The position numbers were made by a program, and so were the translations under genes. This document shows positions 19,924 through 29,594 of a stretch of 64,000 nt of DNA, one piece after another; positions within the stretch are counted from its first letter, which is position 1; each line of letters starts with the position of its first letter. The notes under the pieces are model-generated. The model saw only the letters and a program-made list of their open reading frames with translations. It ran no database searches and was not told where the DNA came from. The DNA is taken from positions 868,001 through 932,000 of the forward strand of contig CALJHC010000003.1 of the NCBI GenBank assembly GCA_938075415.1. The letters are read 5' to 3'. The DNA is from an uncultured Rubripirellula sp. Lineage in GTDB: Bacteria; Planctomycetota; Planctomycetia; Pirellulales; Pirellulaceae.

Positions 19924-20322
19924 ATGCCGCTCCCATCAGATGATCTTCCCGAAAAAAAGAAGTTTCGGATTCAGCGAAAACGACTCGGAAACGTGAAATT
20001 CATCGCTGAACAAGGTGACTACGGATTCATCACTGCTGAGGACTATCGTGAAGACGTTTTTTTTCACAGCTCCAACTGGAAGCCAACCTTGATGGATAAA
20101 GGCAAACCCACTGAAATCGAGCTTGTAGAAGGACTATGGGTTGAATTCGAATTAGATGACGAACAATACGATGAGGACAAACGATTAAGAGCAAAAGTTG
20201 TTCGCCCCACCTCTCGCCCTGTAGGACGAAAACTCTCGGGTCGCGACGCAACCTTTCAAATCATTATGCATCATCCGAAAGCACTCCGACGGCGACCAAC
20301 ATGGAGAGGCAAAGAAAATTAG
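19924..20322 (+). CDS. Cold-shock-domain-like nucleic-acid-binding protein
   Basis: A 132-residue protein with a cold-shock/OB-fold region at about residues 22-90. The RNP1-like YGFITAE and RNP2-like DVFFHSS sit at the expected spacing, so it should bind single-stranded RNA or DNA. The C-terminal 40 residues are basic. The frame also opens at GTG 19849, but that start would lie upstream of, and read through, the terminator-like hairpin at 19870-19903, so I prefer the ATG at 19924. It is longer than classical CspA proteins (about 70 residues). The structured upstream region suggests post-transcriptional control. Confidence 0.75.
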   Translation: MPLPSDDLPEKKKFRIQRKRLGNVKFIAEQGDYGFITAEDYREDVFFHSSNWKPTLMDKGKPTEIELVEGLWVEFELDDEQYDEDKRLRAKVVRPTSRPVGRKLSGRDATFQIIMHHPKALRRRPTWRGKEN

Positions 20323-20420
20323 AACGTACCGACCTGCTTAACCTATCATCCAATCGGAAATCGGCTAGCGTGCCAATCGCAAAGATAGGTGAGCGACCCA
20401 TTGCCATCAAAAAAGGAGAT

Positions 20421-22400
20421 CTACTTCTTCTTTGTTTCTGAACCAGAAGACGCTGCACTAGGTTTTGGGTCATCCTCGCCGCCATCAGCCGAATTATCGA
20501 CCTTGGGCTCTTCGGATCGAGGCGGCAAACGGCCACCCTGTTTTCTTGCTTCGCCCAGATCATTCTCAATATTCCGAATTAAATCTGGTCTGATGTGCTT
20601 CGACAACAAGTCTCGGGTCGTCGTAAACATCTCGTCTACTTTTCGACTTTGATTAGCATTCTTAGTACCGAGCAAATTAATAAACTCAGTTTGCTTTTTC
20701 TCAATCGATCGAGAAAGATTATCACTGGAAGGCTGCTCCCTCAAAGCATTCAATAAATCCTCAGCCTTCTTCATCTCGCCCTTCTCAAGCCGCATCCGAA
20801 TTCTCGCTTTGAATAACTCTCGAACCGCGACGAGATCAATGATCGAGTTTTGAACTCCGCGAATATATGCCTCTGCCTGCAATCGAATATCATCTCCAGA
20901 TAAATCCGCAACAACCTGTGAGTACAATCCGGGAACCATTGGCAATCTTGCGAGAATAGCTCCACCGTTCTTCACATAAAGTAGTCGCATTGGATCATCA
21001 GTGTTTTCGACATTCAAAAGACCGTTCCAATTGGTGCGGCCAACAAAAGTCATATCGCCGGTCTCAAGATTTTTCTCATAGAGCTCGTATCCGATGAGCG
21101 GGAAATCCGGCTTTCGCTGCAGATGCAATCGCAACACCGTGGAACCGGACATCGGTCGAACCTTCAACGCTGTACGGAAAGTACGCTTATTCTTACGACC
21201 TTGCAGACCACCGCCCCTACCAGAATAAAAATCCATCTGAACGTTTCGTTCACGATGACCATCCAATTCCTTCACGTGCAAATACGCCCAATCCAGCGGG
21301 CCGACCATGATTGGATTGTTGTTGCGATCATTTTTTCGAGTCATCGGCTCCAAGACATCACCGGTGCGTATCCAGGCGGGTGAGTCCTCACGATCTTTCT
21401 CAAGGACTAATCCACCGGCCCTAACCAAACCAAGTGCAGAACGTTGACCAGCATTTTCAATTCGAACGACGGGTGCAAATGCCTTTGTCAAACCCAGACC
21501 AATTGCCCGGGGCAAGGACTGTTGAGTGGTGGAATGCGTCAGGGAGACAGGTCCAAAATGGCGCATCAGAGTGTCAAACTCAACGACCTCGACGCTCATT
21601 GGAACGGTTGACGCTTTCACCGAAACAATAAAAATCTTGTCGTAGTTATCGATAACTTTGCTAACCAAGCCAGCAACCTGCGGAATAATCAGTTTGGCCT
21701 GTGGTTCGGTCAGTGTATTTGCCATCCCTCGTGAAACAAGGACAGCTTCGGTTTTGGGGTCTGACCACGAAGCTTTCACTGCGAAAGCATCACCGGGGTG
21801 CACTTCCAATTTCTTGGCCACACCGTCCATCTCTTGATTGCCGACTGCAGATGATCGCTCGATGACTTCATCGATCCGCGCCCTGGTAGCTAAAACCTTT
21901 TCAACATAATCACCCACATTTTTTGCAACTCGTATTCGCACCGCGTTTGGATGATCTCGCTTTACCGCGAGCACCGGATCCGAAGCTGTGATCAGATCGT
22001 AACTAAGATTCGAAATATCCCGACTGGCCAAAGACGCCACTGCGGATGGGGCAGGTTCCAGATCAACTCGCCAGATCGCTTGAAAGTCCCTGTCCAAAAA
22101 ATCCCGGATGGGACCTTCTAATCGGGACAGCGAAAGACCACCTTGGTCCGAGATGTACCAGATCAGAACACGGTAAGGATCATAGTCCCAAGGTACCTGC
22201 TCAGAATCGTCTGAATCACCGGCAGACTCCCTTGGCACAGCGGTGGCCTCAGAACTATCAGCAGCTACATTGGCTTGTTCACTCGCTGCGTCGTTGGTCA
22301 CCTCGTTAACTGATTCAACAGGATCCTGTGCATGGCTAGCATCAGACACCATCCAAACACAGATCATCAACAGAATTGAACGCACTGTTATCTTAATCAT
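20421..22400 (-). CDS. Secreted protein of unknown function, last gene of the envelope cluster
   Basis: A 659-residue protein with a signal peptide (VRSILLMICVWMVSDASHA, about residues 5-23), then an acidic low-complexity stretch, a long mixed alpha/beta region and a charged, Lys/Glu-rich C-terminal tail. I recognise no domain. The ATG at 22400 overlaps the stop of the upstream gene in ATGA, so it is almost certainly co-translated with the solute-binding protein gene; a TTG at 22415 is an unlikely alternative. Part of the eight-gene minus-strand run 33159-20421. It probably acts in the periplasm. Confidence 0.8.
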   Translation of the reverse strand: MIKITVRSILLMICVWMVSDASHAQDPVESVNEVTNDAASEQANVAADSSEATAVPRESAGDSDDSEQVPWDYDPYRVLIWYISDQGGLSLSRLEGPIRDFLDRDFQAIWRVDLEPAPSAVASLASRDISNLSYDLITASDPVLAVKRDHPNAVRIRVAKNVGDYVEKVLATRARIDEVIERSSAVGNQEMDGVAKKLEVHPGDAFAVKASWSDPKTEAVLVSRGMANTLTEPQAKLIIPQVAGLVSKVIDNYDKIFIVSVKASTVPMSVEVVEFDTLMRHFGPVSLTHSTTQQSLPRAIGLGLTKAFAPVVRIENAGQRSALGLVRAGGLVLEKDREDSPAWIRTGDVLEPMTRKNDRNNNPIMVGPLDWAYLHVKELDGHRERNVQMDFYSGRGGGLQGRKNKRTFRTALKVRPMSGSTVLRLHLQRKPDFPLIGYELYEKNLETGDMTFVGRTNWNGLLNVENTDDPMRLLYVKNGGAILARLPMVPGLYSQVVADLSGDDIRLQAEAYIRGVQNSIIDLVAVRELFKARIRMRLEKGEMKKAEDLLNALREQPSSDNLSRSIEKKQTEFINLLGTKNANQSRKVDEMFTTTRDLLSKHIRPDLIRNIENDLGEARKQGGRLPPRSEEPKVDNSADGGEDDPKPSAASSGSETKKK

Positions 22401-24754
22401 TGTCCTAGCCGCCAATTATCTGCGTTCTGATACAAGGAAACGATGTCTGATCCCATGCCGATAAGATCTCGGCGATAAGCATATGAATCGACCATCTGCC
22501 ACAGTGGTAAAACTGGCAGTTCGTGATGAACAATCGCATGGAGATCGACTAGTCGATTGCGAACATCGCGCCAGTTCTTAGCCTCTTCCAGACGTCTTAG
22601 GCCAAGGCCAACCAATTGATCCTCGCACCGAGCAAGTCCAACGGGACCCAAAAGTCGCCCGGCATCGATGACAGGTTCCCACATTGCTGCAGAAACATAA
22701 ACGATGTCAGCAATATTTTTCTCGCGATCAGGAAACGTCTGCCCGACTTGCAATTCGACTAACTGAACTTCCAGTCCCAATAGTTCCCATTGTGTCCGAA
22801 TCGCCTCACAAGCGACTCGCGAAAGGTTATCAGGCGGATACGCAAGCCGAAGTGGGGTCAGTTCAGCCAGAACTTCCTCCTTCCGTTGGGCCTCCGATTT
22901 CATTTGGTTTGCATTCATCGCAAGCAACAGTTGCGCCAGTGGAGGCTCATAGGGTCTCGGACTAATTGATTGATCATAGGCATATCCCAGCGGATCGTTG
23001 AGTTCCAAGCCCGCTGGAAAAGGACCTGACAGAACCCGACATCCCTCGGATTCCAAGCCCTCGAGTAATTCGCCGCTTAGGATATCCTGTCGGTTAATGC
23101 CGTAGAGAAGTGCTCGTCGAAAAGTCCGTTCCGCTAAGAATGGGTGGTCGGAACAAGGCACCAGCATGTGAACAGTTGGCAACGGATAATTGGCAACTTT
23201 GACCTTTTTACTTTTGCTCAACCGTACAGCGTCTGCGGGGAAGAGTTGGTCCAAAACGTCAATGCGACCCTGTAAAAGAGCACTCACACCTTCTGATGCC
23301 GAACGACTTCTTATCTCGACGATCTCTCGAGGTTGTGTTGCTACCTTCGGATCTCCTGATAATACATAACGCACAATCTCATCCTCCACCGATTCTTTTC
23401 GGTAATCGCCAGTGGGCGAATTCGGAGCGCCTCCAAACCAGCTTCCGTCCACTGGGATCTGAAGCAACGAGGTTGGCAGAACATGTGGTCGTCGAAGATT
23501 AAATGTTACCTGCAGGGGACCATCGAGTCCGATTGATTCAACCGCTGCTGCCCAAGGCGCAAAGTAATTGCCGGAACTAGGCTTGGCACGATCGGCCATC
23601 ACATCAGCAAGGAAAAAACCTTGGATGGTATCCAAAGGAGGAACCAAACTATCTGGTTCTAGCAAGAGATCGAAATGCATCCGATCTGGGCTAATTTCAA
23701 CGTCACCAAAGATGAATTTGTACTCACCACCTTCCGGACCAGCATCTTCTATTTCAAAAAGGGTTCGATAAATCAATCGTCCAGCTCGACGTGCACCCCA
23801 ATTATCCAAACGTGTTGGATCCAAAATGGTCGCACTCTGTAAGACACCGACGTTTACCAACGGATAAATCGTATCGATTTCACGGATCAGTTCTTGTCCA
23901 CCGCTAATGTCTGGCTTGAGATAAACACTCTCGCGAGCCAAGGTTCTTGCTAATCGATAATTCTTAGCATCTCTGGCATTGATTGCCTCATTTCGCTTCT
24001 CCTCTGCCATCCCGAGAAACTCATCATTCCACTTACTGATTGATTCGAGCGTGTTACCCGGATAATCCTTTGCCAATCTTGCCAGTAATTGCTGAGCCAA
24101 ATCCAGCTCTGTCGTATCCATCAAATTCTGCATTAACCGATCGGTCACGTTAGAAATTAATTGCAGAACCGTCGATTGCTTATATTCAGGTGCATACCTT
24201 CTTAGTTCCTCAAGCATCGCCAGTGTCGACTCGTACTCTCCCTTGTTTGCCCGACTGACAGCATCTTGATACAAGTAATCGCATCTCAAATCCCGAAGGC
24301 CGGGACGATTCGGATAATCTCGAATCAACACGGAAAGAAAAGGATACGCTCCTACAAAATCACTCGCCGCAATTCTCTCTTTAATTTCACGCTCTAGACG
24401 AATTTCCCACAAATCAAAACGCTCAATCTCCGTCCACTTTGAAACAAACTCCTTCCCCTCAATCCCAATCACCTGAAACCTAAAAGAGCCAGTGGGATTA
24501 GTGGGGGGAGTACGCCCTGGAAAACTGATGGTTAAAACCTTTGCCCAACCTCCACCTGACGCCTCCGTAAAGAAGATGAGGTCGTGAGGATCCTCTTGAA
24601 GTAACCCCAAACCTAATTCCGGTGGCTGTCCCTTCTGCGCATAATTCAGCGACTGGCCGATGAGTTCACCCGGTTTCAGTGACAGCAGAAACAACACAGC
24701 GGCGATAGATCGCCAAATCCTGTTTTTCGGCGACAGAAGGAATCTCAACAACAT
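22397..24754 (-). CDS. TPR-containing solute-binding protein (SBP family 5-like)
   Basis: About 785 residues. After an N-terminal membrane or signal segment (about residues 12-35) come TPR-like helical repeats (about 100-280) and then an extracellular solute-binding protein family 5 (oligopeptide/DppA-type) region from about residue 310 to the end, recognisable in RLIYRTLFEI, FRRALLYGINRQDIL and the terminal LPLWQMVDSYAYR. I chose ATG 24754, which has an AGGAAG ribosome site; the TTG at 24787 would overlap the upstream stop. No ABC permease or ATPase lies in the cluster, so transport of the usual kind is not supported. Confidence 0.82.
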   Translation of the reverse strand: MLLRFLLSPKNRIWRSIAAVLFLLSLKPGELIGQSLNYAQKGQPPELGLGLLQEDPHDLIFFTEASGGGWAKVLTISFPGRTPPTNPTGSFRFQVIGIEGKEFVSKWTEIERFDLWEIRLEREIKERIAASDFVGAYPFLSVLIRDYPNRPGLRDLRCDYLYQDAVSRANKGEYESTLAMLEELRRYAPEYKQSTVLQLISNVTDRLMQNLMDTTELDLAQQLLARLAKDYPGNTLESISKWNDEFLGMAEEKRNEAINARDAKNYRLARTLARESVYLKPDISGGQELIREIDTIYPLVNVGVLQSATILDPTRLDNWGARRAGRLIYRTLFEIEDAGPEGGEYKFIFGDVEISPDRMHFDLLLEPDSLVPPLDTIQGFFLADVMADRAKPSSGNYFAPWAAAVESIGLDGPLQVTFNLRRPHVLPTSLLQIPVDGSWFGGAPNSPTGDYRKESVEDEIVRYVLSGDPKVATQPREIVEIRSRSASEGVSALLQGRIDVLDQLFPADAVRLSKSKKVKVANYPLPTVHMLVPCSDHPFLAERTFRRALLYGINRQDILSGELLEGLESEGCRVLSGPFPAGLELNDPLGYAYDQSISPRPYEPPLAQLLLAMNANQMKSEAQRKEEVLAELTPLRLAYPPDNLSRVACEAIRTQWELLGLEVQLVELQVGQTFPDREKNIADIVYVSAAMWEPVIDAGRLLGPVGLARCEDQLVGLGLRRLEEAKNWRDVRNRLVDLHAIVHHELPVLPLWQMVDSYAYRRDLIGMGSDIVSLYQNADNWRLGQ

Positions 24755-24783
24755 TAATGACTTCCTAGGGGCAATGTGTTTGT

Positions 24784-27700
24784 TCAATTGACTGGCACCT
24801 TTGTCGTGTAGACAACACCCTCAGCACCCGGAACCAAGAGCTGTTCTGCACCTGAAAGCAGTGGAGATCCCGATACAGGTTGACCAAGATCTGTTTGACC
24901 CAGCAATTCCCCCGTCGCAATATCGATGGAGATAATCCAACCAAGCTGCCCCGCAAGAATGATTCTTCCGTTATCCACGAGAGGTTGACCCACAATCAAC
25001 CCATCGGGAATCTTCACTTCGAATCGAGCTGTGCCGTCGGATTGGTAACCCCGCAAGACGCTATCATCGGTCCGAATCAACGCTAGCTCTTCTGCGGCGG
25101 CCGGCCCCCAATTAATTCGCCCGTTCAACAAGATTCTGAAAGTCTCATTCAGGCTGGCAAGGTCGTAGCCAACAATGAAATCAGCCGCTGGTCCCGCGTT
25201 ACTGGCAATCATTGTATTACCAATACCAGCGGATGGCCCCAGTAACTTAAATTCCAGATCTTTGGATTGAAGCTCTCGAACCTGCTCTGCAACCCGTAAT
25301 CGGTAAATTTTGTTTCGGCTATCTGCAAGAACTACCTGATCCGGATCATCGGGCAATCGAATGGGAGTTGTCCAAGTCACTTCCCCAGCCGGGTCACTGG
25401 CAGGTTGGAACGGCGATGCATTCACGGCTCCAGTCCTCCAATCGACCAAGACGACCCTGCCATTATTCAGAGGTAACAGCAGGCCACCACCAGAGACGAC
25501 ACCACCGGATTTTGGTAGGCCTGATGACAAACTCATGGTTACTCTTCTGAGTTTTTCCGTCTCGCGTTCGGGGTCATAGACCAGCAACGATGGATCACCA
25601 ACCGCATTCAACATGACGCTGCGATTCTCATCGACGGCGATTGGATTCAGAAATCGAATTGCAACAGCTTTTTCACCCGGGTTCTCAATAGGAGAAATGG
25701 TCTCGCTGGAGGCGAGCTTTGAGCTAGTCAAGTTAAACAAAGCCGCTTGGGTTGTAACGACGTGGGTGTCGTCCTGGTATGGCTGCAGCATGGCAACCGG
25801 CACGCCGACATCTGTTCGCCATATTTCATCACCCGTCTTTGGATCTGCGGCGGTGATTCGAATTGCGGACGTACCTCGAAGGATGCGTGCGTGCACCAAA
25901 GCATCATCACTCGAAAAAGGTTGTCCAATGAAGTTATCAAGCTCATGCAGACTCCAATCTCGGATCACTCGTCCAGTGTTGATCTGCAACTCGTAACGCC
26001 CAAGACGCGTACCGGTGATCCACATCTGACTTCGACCGACAGCCATTTGGGTTGCGGTTGATTCGTCGTAAAAAGCTGGCAGAGAAGCGGCAACGGTTAC
26101 TTGTTCCTTTTCTGCGGTTGGTTCAATGTCATAGACCGTTACCTCCCCTCGATCCGTTAGCACGATAAGGCGTCGTCCGTCCACGATGGGTGGGACGAGT
26201 ACATTGCCCATCAATCGAAAAGGCTGCTGCGCCTTTCTCAATTTCTCACCGCGTTCGTCCACTCGCAAGACTTGAACATAAGCATAGTCTGATCCAGCAT
26301 TTTCAATCACAAACAAATGCCCCAGGAGAGGAATGGGGGGAACCGCGATCGTGCCGGATTCATGGCCCAAGTAAAAACTCTCCACGCATTTACCATCGCG
26401 ATTATTCAGCACATACAGATTGCTGTGATCACCTGGAATATAGGCTCGACGCAAACGATCATCGACACCCGGCCCAACATCCAAACCTTGGGGAAACTGA
26501 GTTGCCCATTTGGCATCACCTGAGATCGCATCTAGTGACATCAGACGCCCGGGTTGGGTTGCGACGTAAATATCATCCTTGCTGGAAATCGGCTCGCTGA
26601 AGATTTCGTTGATACTCGACCGCCAAGCAACGCTTCCATCTTGTTCGTTGCAACGTAGAATTTGCAAGTCTGAGGACTGGCTGAGCAAAACTCCATCTTC
26701 CAGTTGCACAGGCGGTAAATCCTTCGCCACGCCAACATACTTGCGCCAGATCAATTGCCCGGTTTCTCCATCGAAAGCCAGGATCGAACCTCCGGCTCGA
26801 AAATAGAGCGTTTCATCTTGAAGGTCAGGAACCGTCCCTCCCTGCAGCGTTGTCAGCACAATGGAGGACATTGCGTCGTCACTAGCATCTTCTTCGATAA
26901 GTTCTGGCAAATCCTTTGATGCGGTAACGAGCGTCTGCTGAATTTCACTAGCGCGCTGAATCAGAGTCTGAAGTCTTCCGTCCTCGTATAACTCCGGAAA
27001 CGCTTTCAGTAATTCCTTGCGAGTATCGTAAGCTGCTTTGGTGTCAATTTGATCAAGCGAAGCAATCATGGAGGCTTCAGCTTCATCTAACCGTATATTT
27101 CGGTCGATGTCACGCTGCACCCTCGCTCGGGACTCTATGACACTTTGGATCTGAGCAGAGAGTGTTACCTTCATCCCCGATGCCATGTACTGTGGGTTTT
27201 CCATCAGTAAGAGTTGATCATCCAGCACATTCAGAAGTCCCTGCTTCTCTTCTGTTTTCTTGGATCTGCCTGCGGAACTTGCAAGATTCGCCGCGATGTC
27301 AACCATTAGTGCGGCTAAGTTGCCCCGTTCCTCATTCATCGCAGGCTCGTCCGCAATTAGCGGCAGCTTTTCTTTCTCCAGTTCCACCGCTTTCCAAGGC
27401 TCCTGTTTAAAAGCAGCAGCTTTGTAAAGCTCAGTCATGGTGATTCGCGTTCGAGCCATTGATGAGTACTGATTATCGTCGCCAAAACTCTCAAGGAAGC
27501 TCACATACATATCCTGAGCGGGTTGATAATTCTGATTGTCATATTGCTCGTCAGCCTTTCCAATGACTTGATCCGCATCCTCACGATTCAGTACAAACCA
27601 AATGCCACCACCCGCGAGCAAGAGGAAGACAATGATGCCAACGTAGCCATAGACCTTGAACGAGTCCCACTGCGACTTTTCCTCCTCTGGTTTTTTGCGG

Positions 27701-28122
27701 CTGGGCTTCGGACGAGCTGAGGTATCCGCCTGCGCATTATCAGCTTCCTCAACACCCATTACTTCTACCGCGACCACTTCCTCAACCACTGGATCGGCTT
27801 CGTAGACCGCCGCTGGCTCTACTTCGACAACTTCGACAGCAGCCACTGAATCATCTTCCGGGAGCACCTCAAGGTCTGAGATGTCTGCAACCAGTTCGTC
27901 CTCAGCACCCGCTTCGCCTGAGTACTCACCACTGCGCAACTCACCTATCAGCTTGGTAGCTTGAAACCTTGTGAGGTGACCATTGTCAACCAATAACTTG
28001 GCAACGGCTTCCGGTGTGACACGCGTGCCACCCTGCTCCATTTGTTCGCGCAATGCCTCAATGATCTCTTGATCTAGCAGACCAAGTCGTTCCAATCGAT
28101 CGATCAGTTCGTTTGCTAACAT
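24784..28122 (-). CDS. Large membrane-anchored PQQ-type beta-propeller protein
   Basis: A 1112-residue protein. Residues 1-65 form a helical domain (LTRFQATKLIGEL) of a type often seen at the start of planctomycete kinases. An acidic linker follows, then one transmembrane helix at about 153-175, TPR-like helices to about 420, and a PQQ/BamB-like propeller from about 430 to the end, with repeats such as GETGQLIWRKYVG and GDEIWRTDVGVP. The propeller should face the periplasm and bind partner proteins; nothing shows PQQ cofactor binding. It sits between exbD-like genes and a solute-binding protein gene in one co-oriented run. Confidence 0.85.
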   Translation of the reverse strand: MLANELIDRLERLGLLDQEIIEALREQMEQGGTRVTPEAVAKLLVDNGHLTRFQATKLIGELRSGEYSGEAGAEDELVADISDLEVLPEDDSVAAVEVVEVEPAAVYEADPVVEEVVAVEVMGVEEADNAQADTSARPKPSRKKPEEEKSQWDSFKVYGYVGIIVFLLLAGGGIWFVLNREDADQVIGKADEQYDNQNYQPAQDMYVSFLESFGDDNQYSSMARTRITMTELYKAAAFKQEPWKAVELEKEKLPLIADEPAMNEERGNLAALMVDIAANLASSAGRSKKTEEKQGLLNVLDDQLLLMENPQYMASGMKVTLSAQIQSVIESRARVQRDIDRNIRLDEAEASMIASLDQIDTKAAYDTRKELLKAFPELYEDGRLQTLIQRASEIQQTLVTASKDLPELIEEDASDDAMSSIVLTTLQGGTVPDLQDETLYFRAGGSILAFDGETGQLIWRKYVGVAKDLPPVQLEDGVLLSQSSDLQILRCNEQDGSVAWRSSINEIFSEPISSKDDIYVATQPGRLMSLDAISGDAKWATQFPQGLDVGPGVDDRLRRAYIPGDHSNLYVLNNRDGKCVESFYLGHESGTIAVPPIPLLGHLFVIENAGSDYAYVQVLRVDERGEKLRKAQQPFRLMGNVLVPPIVDGRRLIVLTDRGEVTVYDIEPTAEKEQVTVAASLPAFYDESTATQMAVGRSQMWITGTRLGRYELQINTGRVIRDWSLHELDNFIGQPFSSDDALVHARILRGTSAIRITAADPKTGDEIWRTDVGVPVAMLQPYQDDTHVVTTQAALFNLTSSKLASSETISPIENPGEKAVAIRFLNPIAVDENRSVMLNAVGDPSLLVYDPERETEKLRRVTMSLSSGLPKSGGVVSGGGLLLPLNNGRVVLVDWRTGAVNASPFQPASDPAGEVTWTTPIRLPDDPDQVVLADSRNKIYRLRVAEQVRELQSKDLEFKLLGPSAGIGNTMIASNAGPAADFIVGYDLASLNETFRILLNGRINWGPAAAEELALIRTDDSVLRGYQSDGTARFEVKIPDGLIVGQPLVDNGRIILAGQLGWIISIDIATGELLGQTDLGQPVSGSPLLSGAEQLLVPGAEGVVYTTKVPVN

Positions 28123-28166
28123 AGCCGGTCAGTTTCTACGAATTTGAGTTTTGAATTTTTTCAACT

Positions 28167-28218
28167 GCATGGCGATTACCATGCTTGGTCCCGCAACAAG
28201 GAGATTCCTCCTTGTTGC
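28167..28218. other. Two adjacent hairpins in the exbD-propeller spacer
   Basis: The stronger one has 11-base arms GCAACAAGGAG and CTCCTTGTTGC (28193-28203 and 28208-28218) with a four-base loop and touches the exbD stop codon. A second, GCATGG/CCATGC (28167-28172 and 28179-28184), follows. Neither has a U-tract. They may set RNA stability or differential expression within the operon. Confidence 0.6.
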
Positions 28219-28949
28219 TAATCAAAGTCTTCCACCTGCATCACTTCCAACTGGGCGTAACCGGCAATCGTCCCGGCATCCATCGCATCCACCAAAGCCT
28301 TCAACTTAGCGAGTTCATGAACCTTTACGACCAAACGCATCCCGTCGGTATTGCCTTCAATTGCATCCTTCAGAGCTGAGATCAAATTTTGCTTTCCCGG
28401 TGTTTCGCGTTCCCATTCCGGGGCCATCACAAGAAAGGAACCAAACTCATCGACCTGCAACTCCACCATATCAAGTTCCTCGACCTCTTCCTCTTGCACG
28501 CTTGTGCTGGGAGCATCGGTCTGCTGACGAGGCATCTCAATTGATTTCTGCAAACTAAACGCAGCTGTCACCATAAAAAAGATAAGAAGGAGAAACGTGA
28601 CATCAACCATCGGCGTCATGTCCATCTCTTCATCGGGACGTCGTTTCCTCGGCAGCACCGGTTCTTCGTCCTCATCATCCAATTCTGTCGTGACCGCGCT
28701 CGAGGCTGGTTGATCTAAATGTTTCTTGGTCACCGCCACCGGTGGATCCTGCGGAACAGACACCACATTTCGTGTCATCGTTTCGGCTTCAATGCTTTCC
28801 TCAACAACCTCTCGCTCCGCCACCTCGGCAGGAATCTCAGGAACCAAGGTGGGCGATTCACACCTTGGACATCGCACGCGTCGACCGGCGAATCGATCGT
28901 TCGCGAGATGCGTCGTATCACATTGATCGCAAGTGAATTTGATCGACAT
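28218..28949 (-). CDS. ExbD/TolR-family protein with N-terminal zinc ribbon
   Basis: 243 residues. The first 40 residues form a zinc-ribbon-like module with CDQC and CPRC pairs (FTCDQCDTT ... RVRCPRCES), followed by an acidic linker and then the ExbD core: TPMVDVTFLLLIFFMVTAAF, whose Asp in the transmembrane helix (about residues 112-130) carries protons in ExbD and TolR. The remaining 110 residues are the periplasmic domain. It lies 96 bases after another exbD. A zinc-finger fusion to ExbD is unusual and may sense or bind a cytoplasmic partner. Confidence 0.9.
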   Translation of the reverse strand: MSIKFTCDQCDTTHLANDRFAGRRVRCPRCESPTLVPEIPAEVAEREVVEESIEAETMTRNVVSVPQDPPVAVTKKHLDQPASSAVTTELDDEDEEPVLPRKRRPDEEMDMTPMVDVTFLLLIFFMVTAAFSLQKSIEMPRQQTDAPSTSVQEEEVEELDMVELQVDEFGSFLVMAPEWERETPGKQNLISALKDAIEGNTDGMRLVVKVHELAKLKALVDAMDAGTIAGYAQLEVMQVEDFD

Positions 28950-29045
28950 AGTGGGCGCTAAAAGGGGATACAGTTAAAGGAACAGATACTTGATAACGAG
29001 CCTTATCGCGATCAACTATCCTGACGAATACAAAGTCAAAGACTG

Positions 29046-29531
29046 CTATTCTTTGACAGCGATGTAGGTGGAATCCAAATCTTCAAAAGCATCACCAATC
29101 AGTTTCTGAATCCGAGTTACCTGGCCAACCTTCACCTCTTCATCGCCAAACAACATCACATGCTCCTTACTAGCACCCAGTGACCGCTCTAGCTCGCTGG
29201 TGATGTATTCAATGATTTCGGTGGCTTGCTCATCTTCGTCCGAGCTAAATTCTTTTCCGTCGGGTGTACTTAGCACAACATTATCGGGACCGGAGGGCTT
29301 GATAAAAATTACGGCGGAATTCTTCGCCGAAATAGCGAGTCCATTTTCCGCTTCTGGAATGCTGCCAATTTTAGTTGGATCCATCGTTGAGCAAACAATG
29401 AAGAAAATCAGCAGCAAGAAAGTGATATCAATCATGGGGGTGATGTCCATCTCATCATCCTCACGACTCTTCCTCGGCAGGACGAAGTCATCTTCGTCCT
29501 CATCGTCGACCATTCCCAAGTTATCACTCAT
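29046..29531 (-). CDS. ExbD/TolR-family proton-channel protein
   Basis: A 161-residue protein with a short cytoplasmic tail, one transmembrane helix containing the proton-binding Asp (DITPMIDITFLLLIFFIV, about residues 28-45) and a periplasmic domain. It forms the stator complex with the TolQ/ExbB-like protein encoded 63 bases upstream. The acidic stretch DEDEDDF near the N-terminus is notable. Together with the zinc-ribbon ExbD that follows, one channel gene is served by two ExbD paralogues. Confidence 0.93.
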   Translation of the reverse strand: MSDNLGMVDDEDEDDFVLPRKSREDDEMDITPMIDITFLLLIFFIVCSTMDPTKIGSIPEAENGLAISAKNSAVIFIKPSGPDNVVLSTPDGKEFSSDEDEQATEIIEYITSELERSLGASKEHVMLFGDEEVKVGQVTRIQKLIGDAFEDLDSTYIAVKE

Positions 29532-29594
29532 GCCATTTCACGCAAAATATTCGATGCTGGTAAGTCAAGCCAATCAGTTAATCAAGGGCAAGAA

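Noticed and set aside
20341..20390. Stem ACCTATC/GATAGGT between convergent genes
   Set aside because: The loop is about 36 bases and has no U-tract; too weak to call a terminator.
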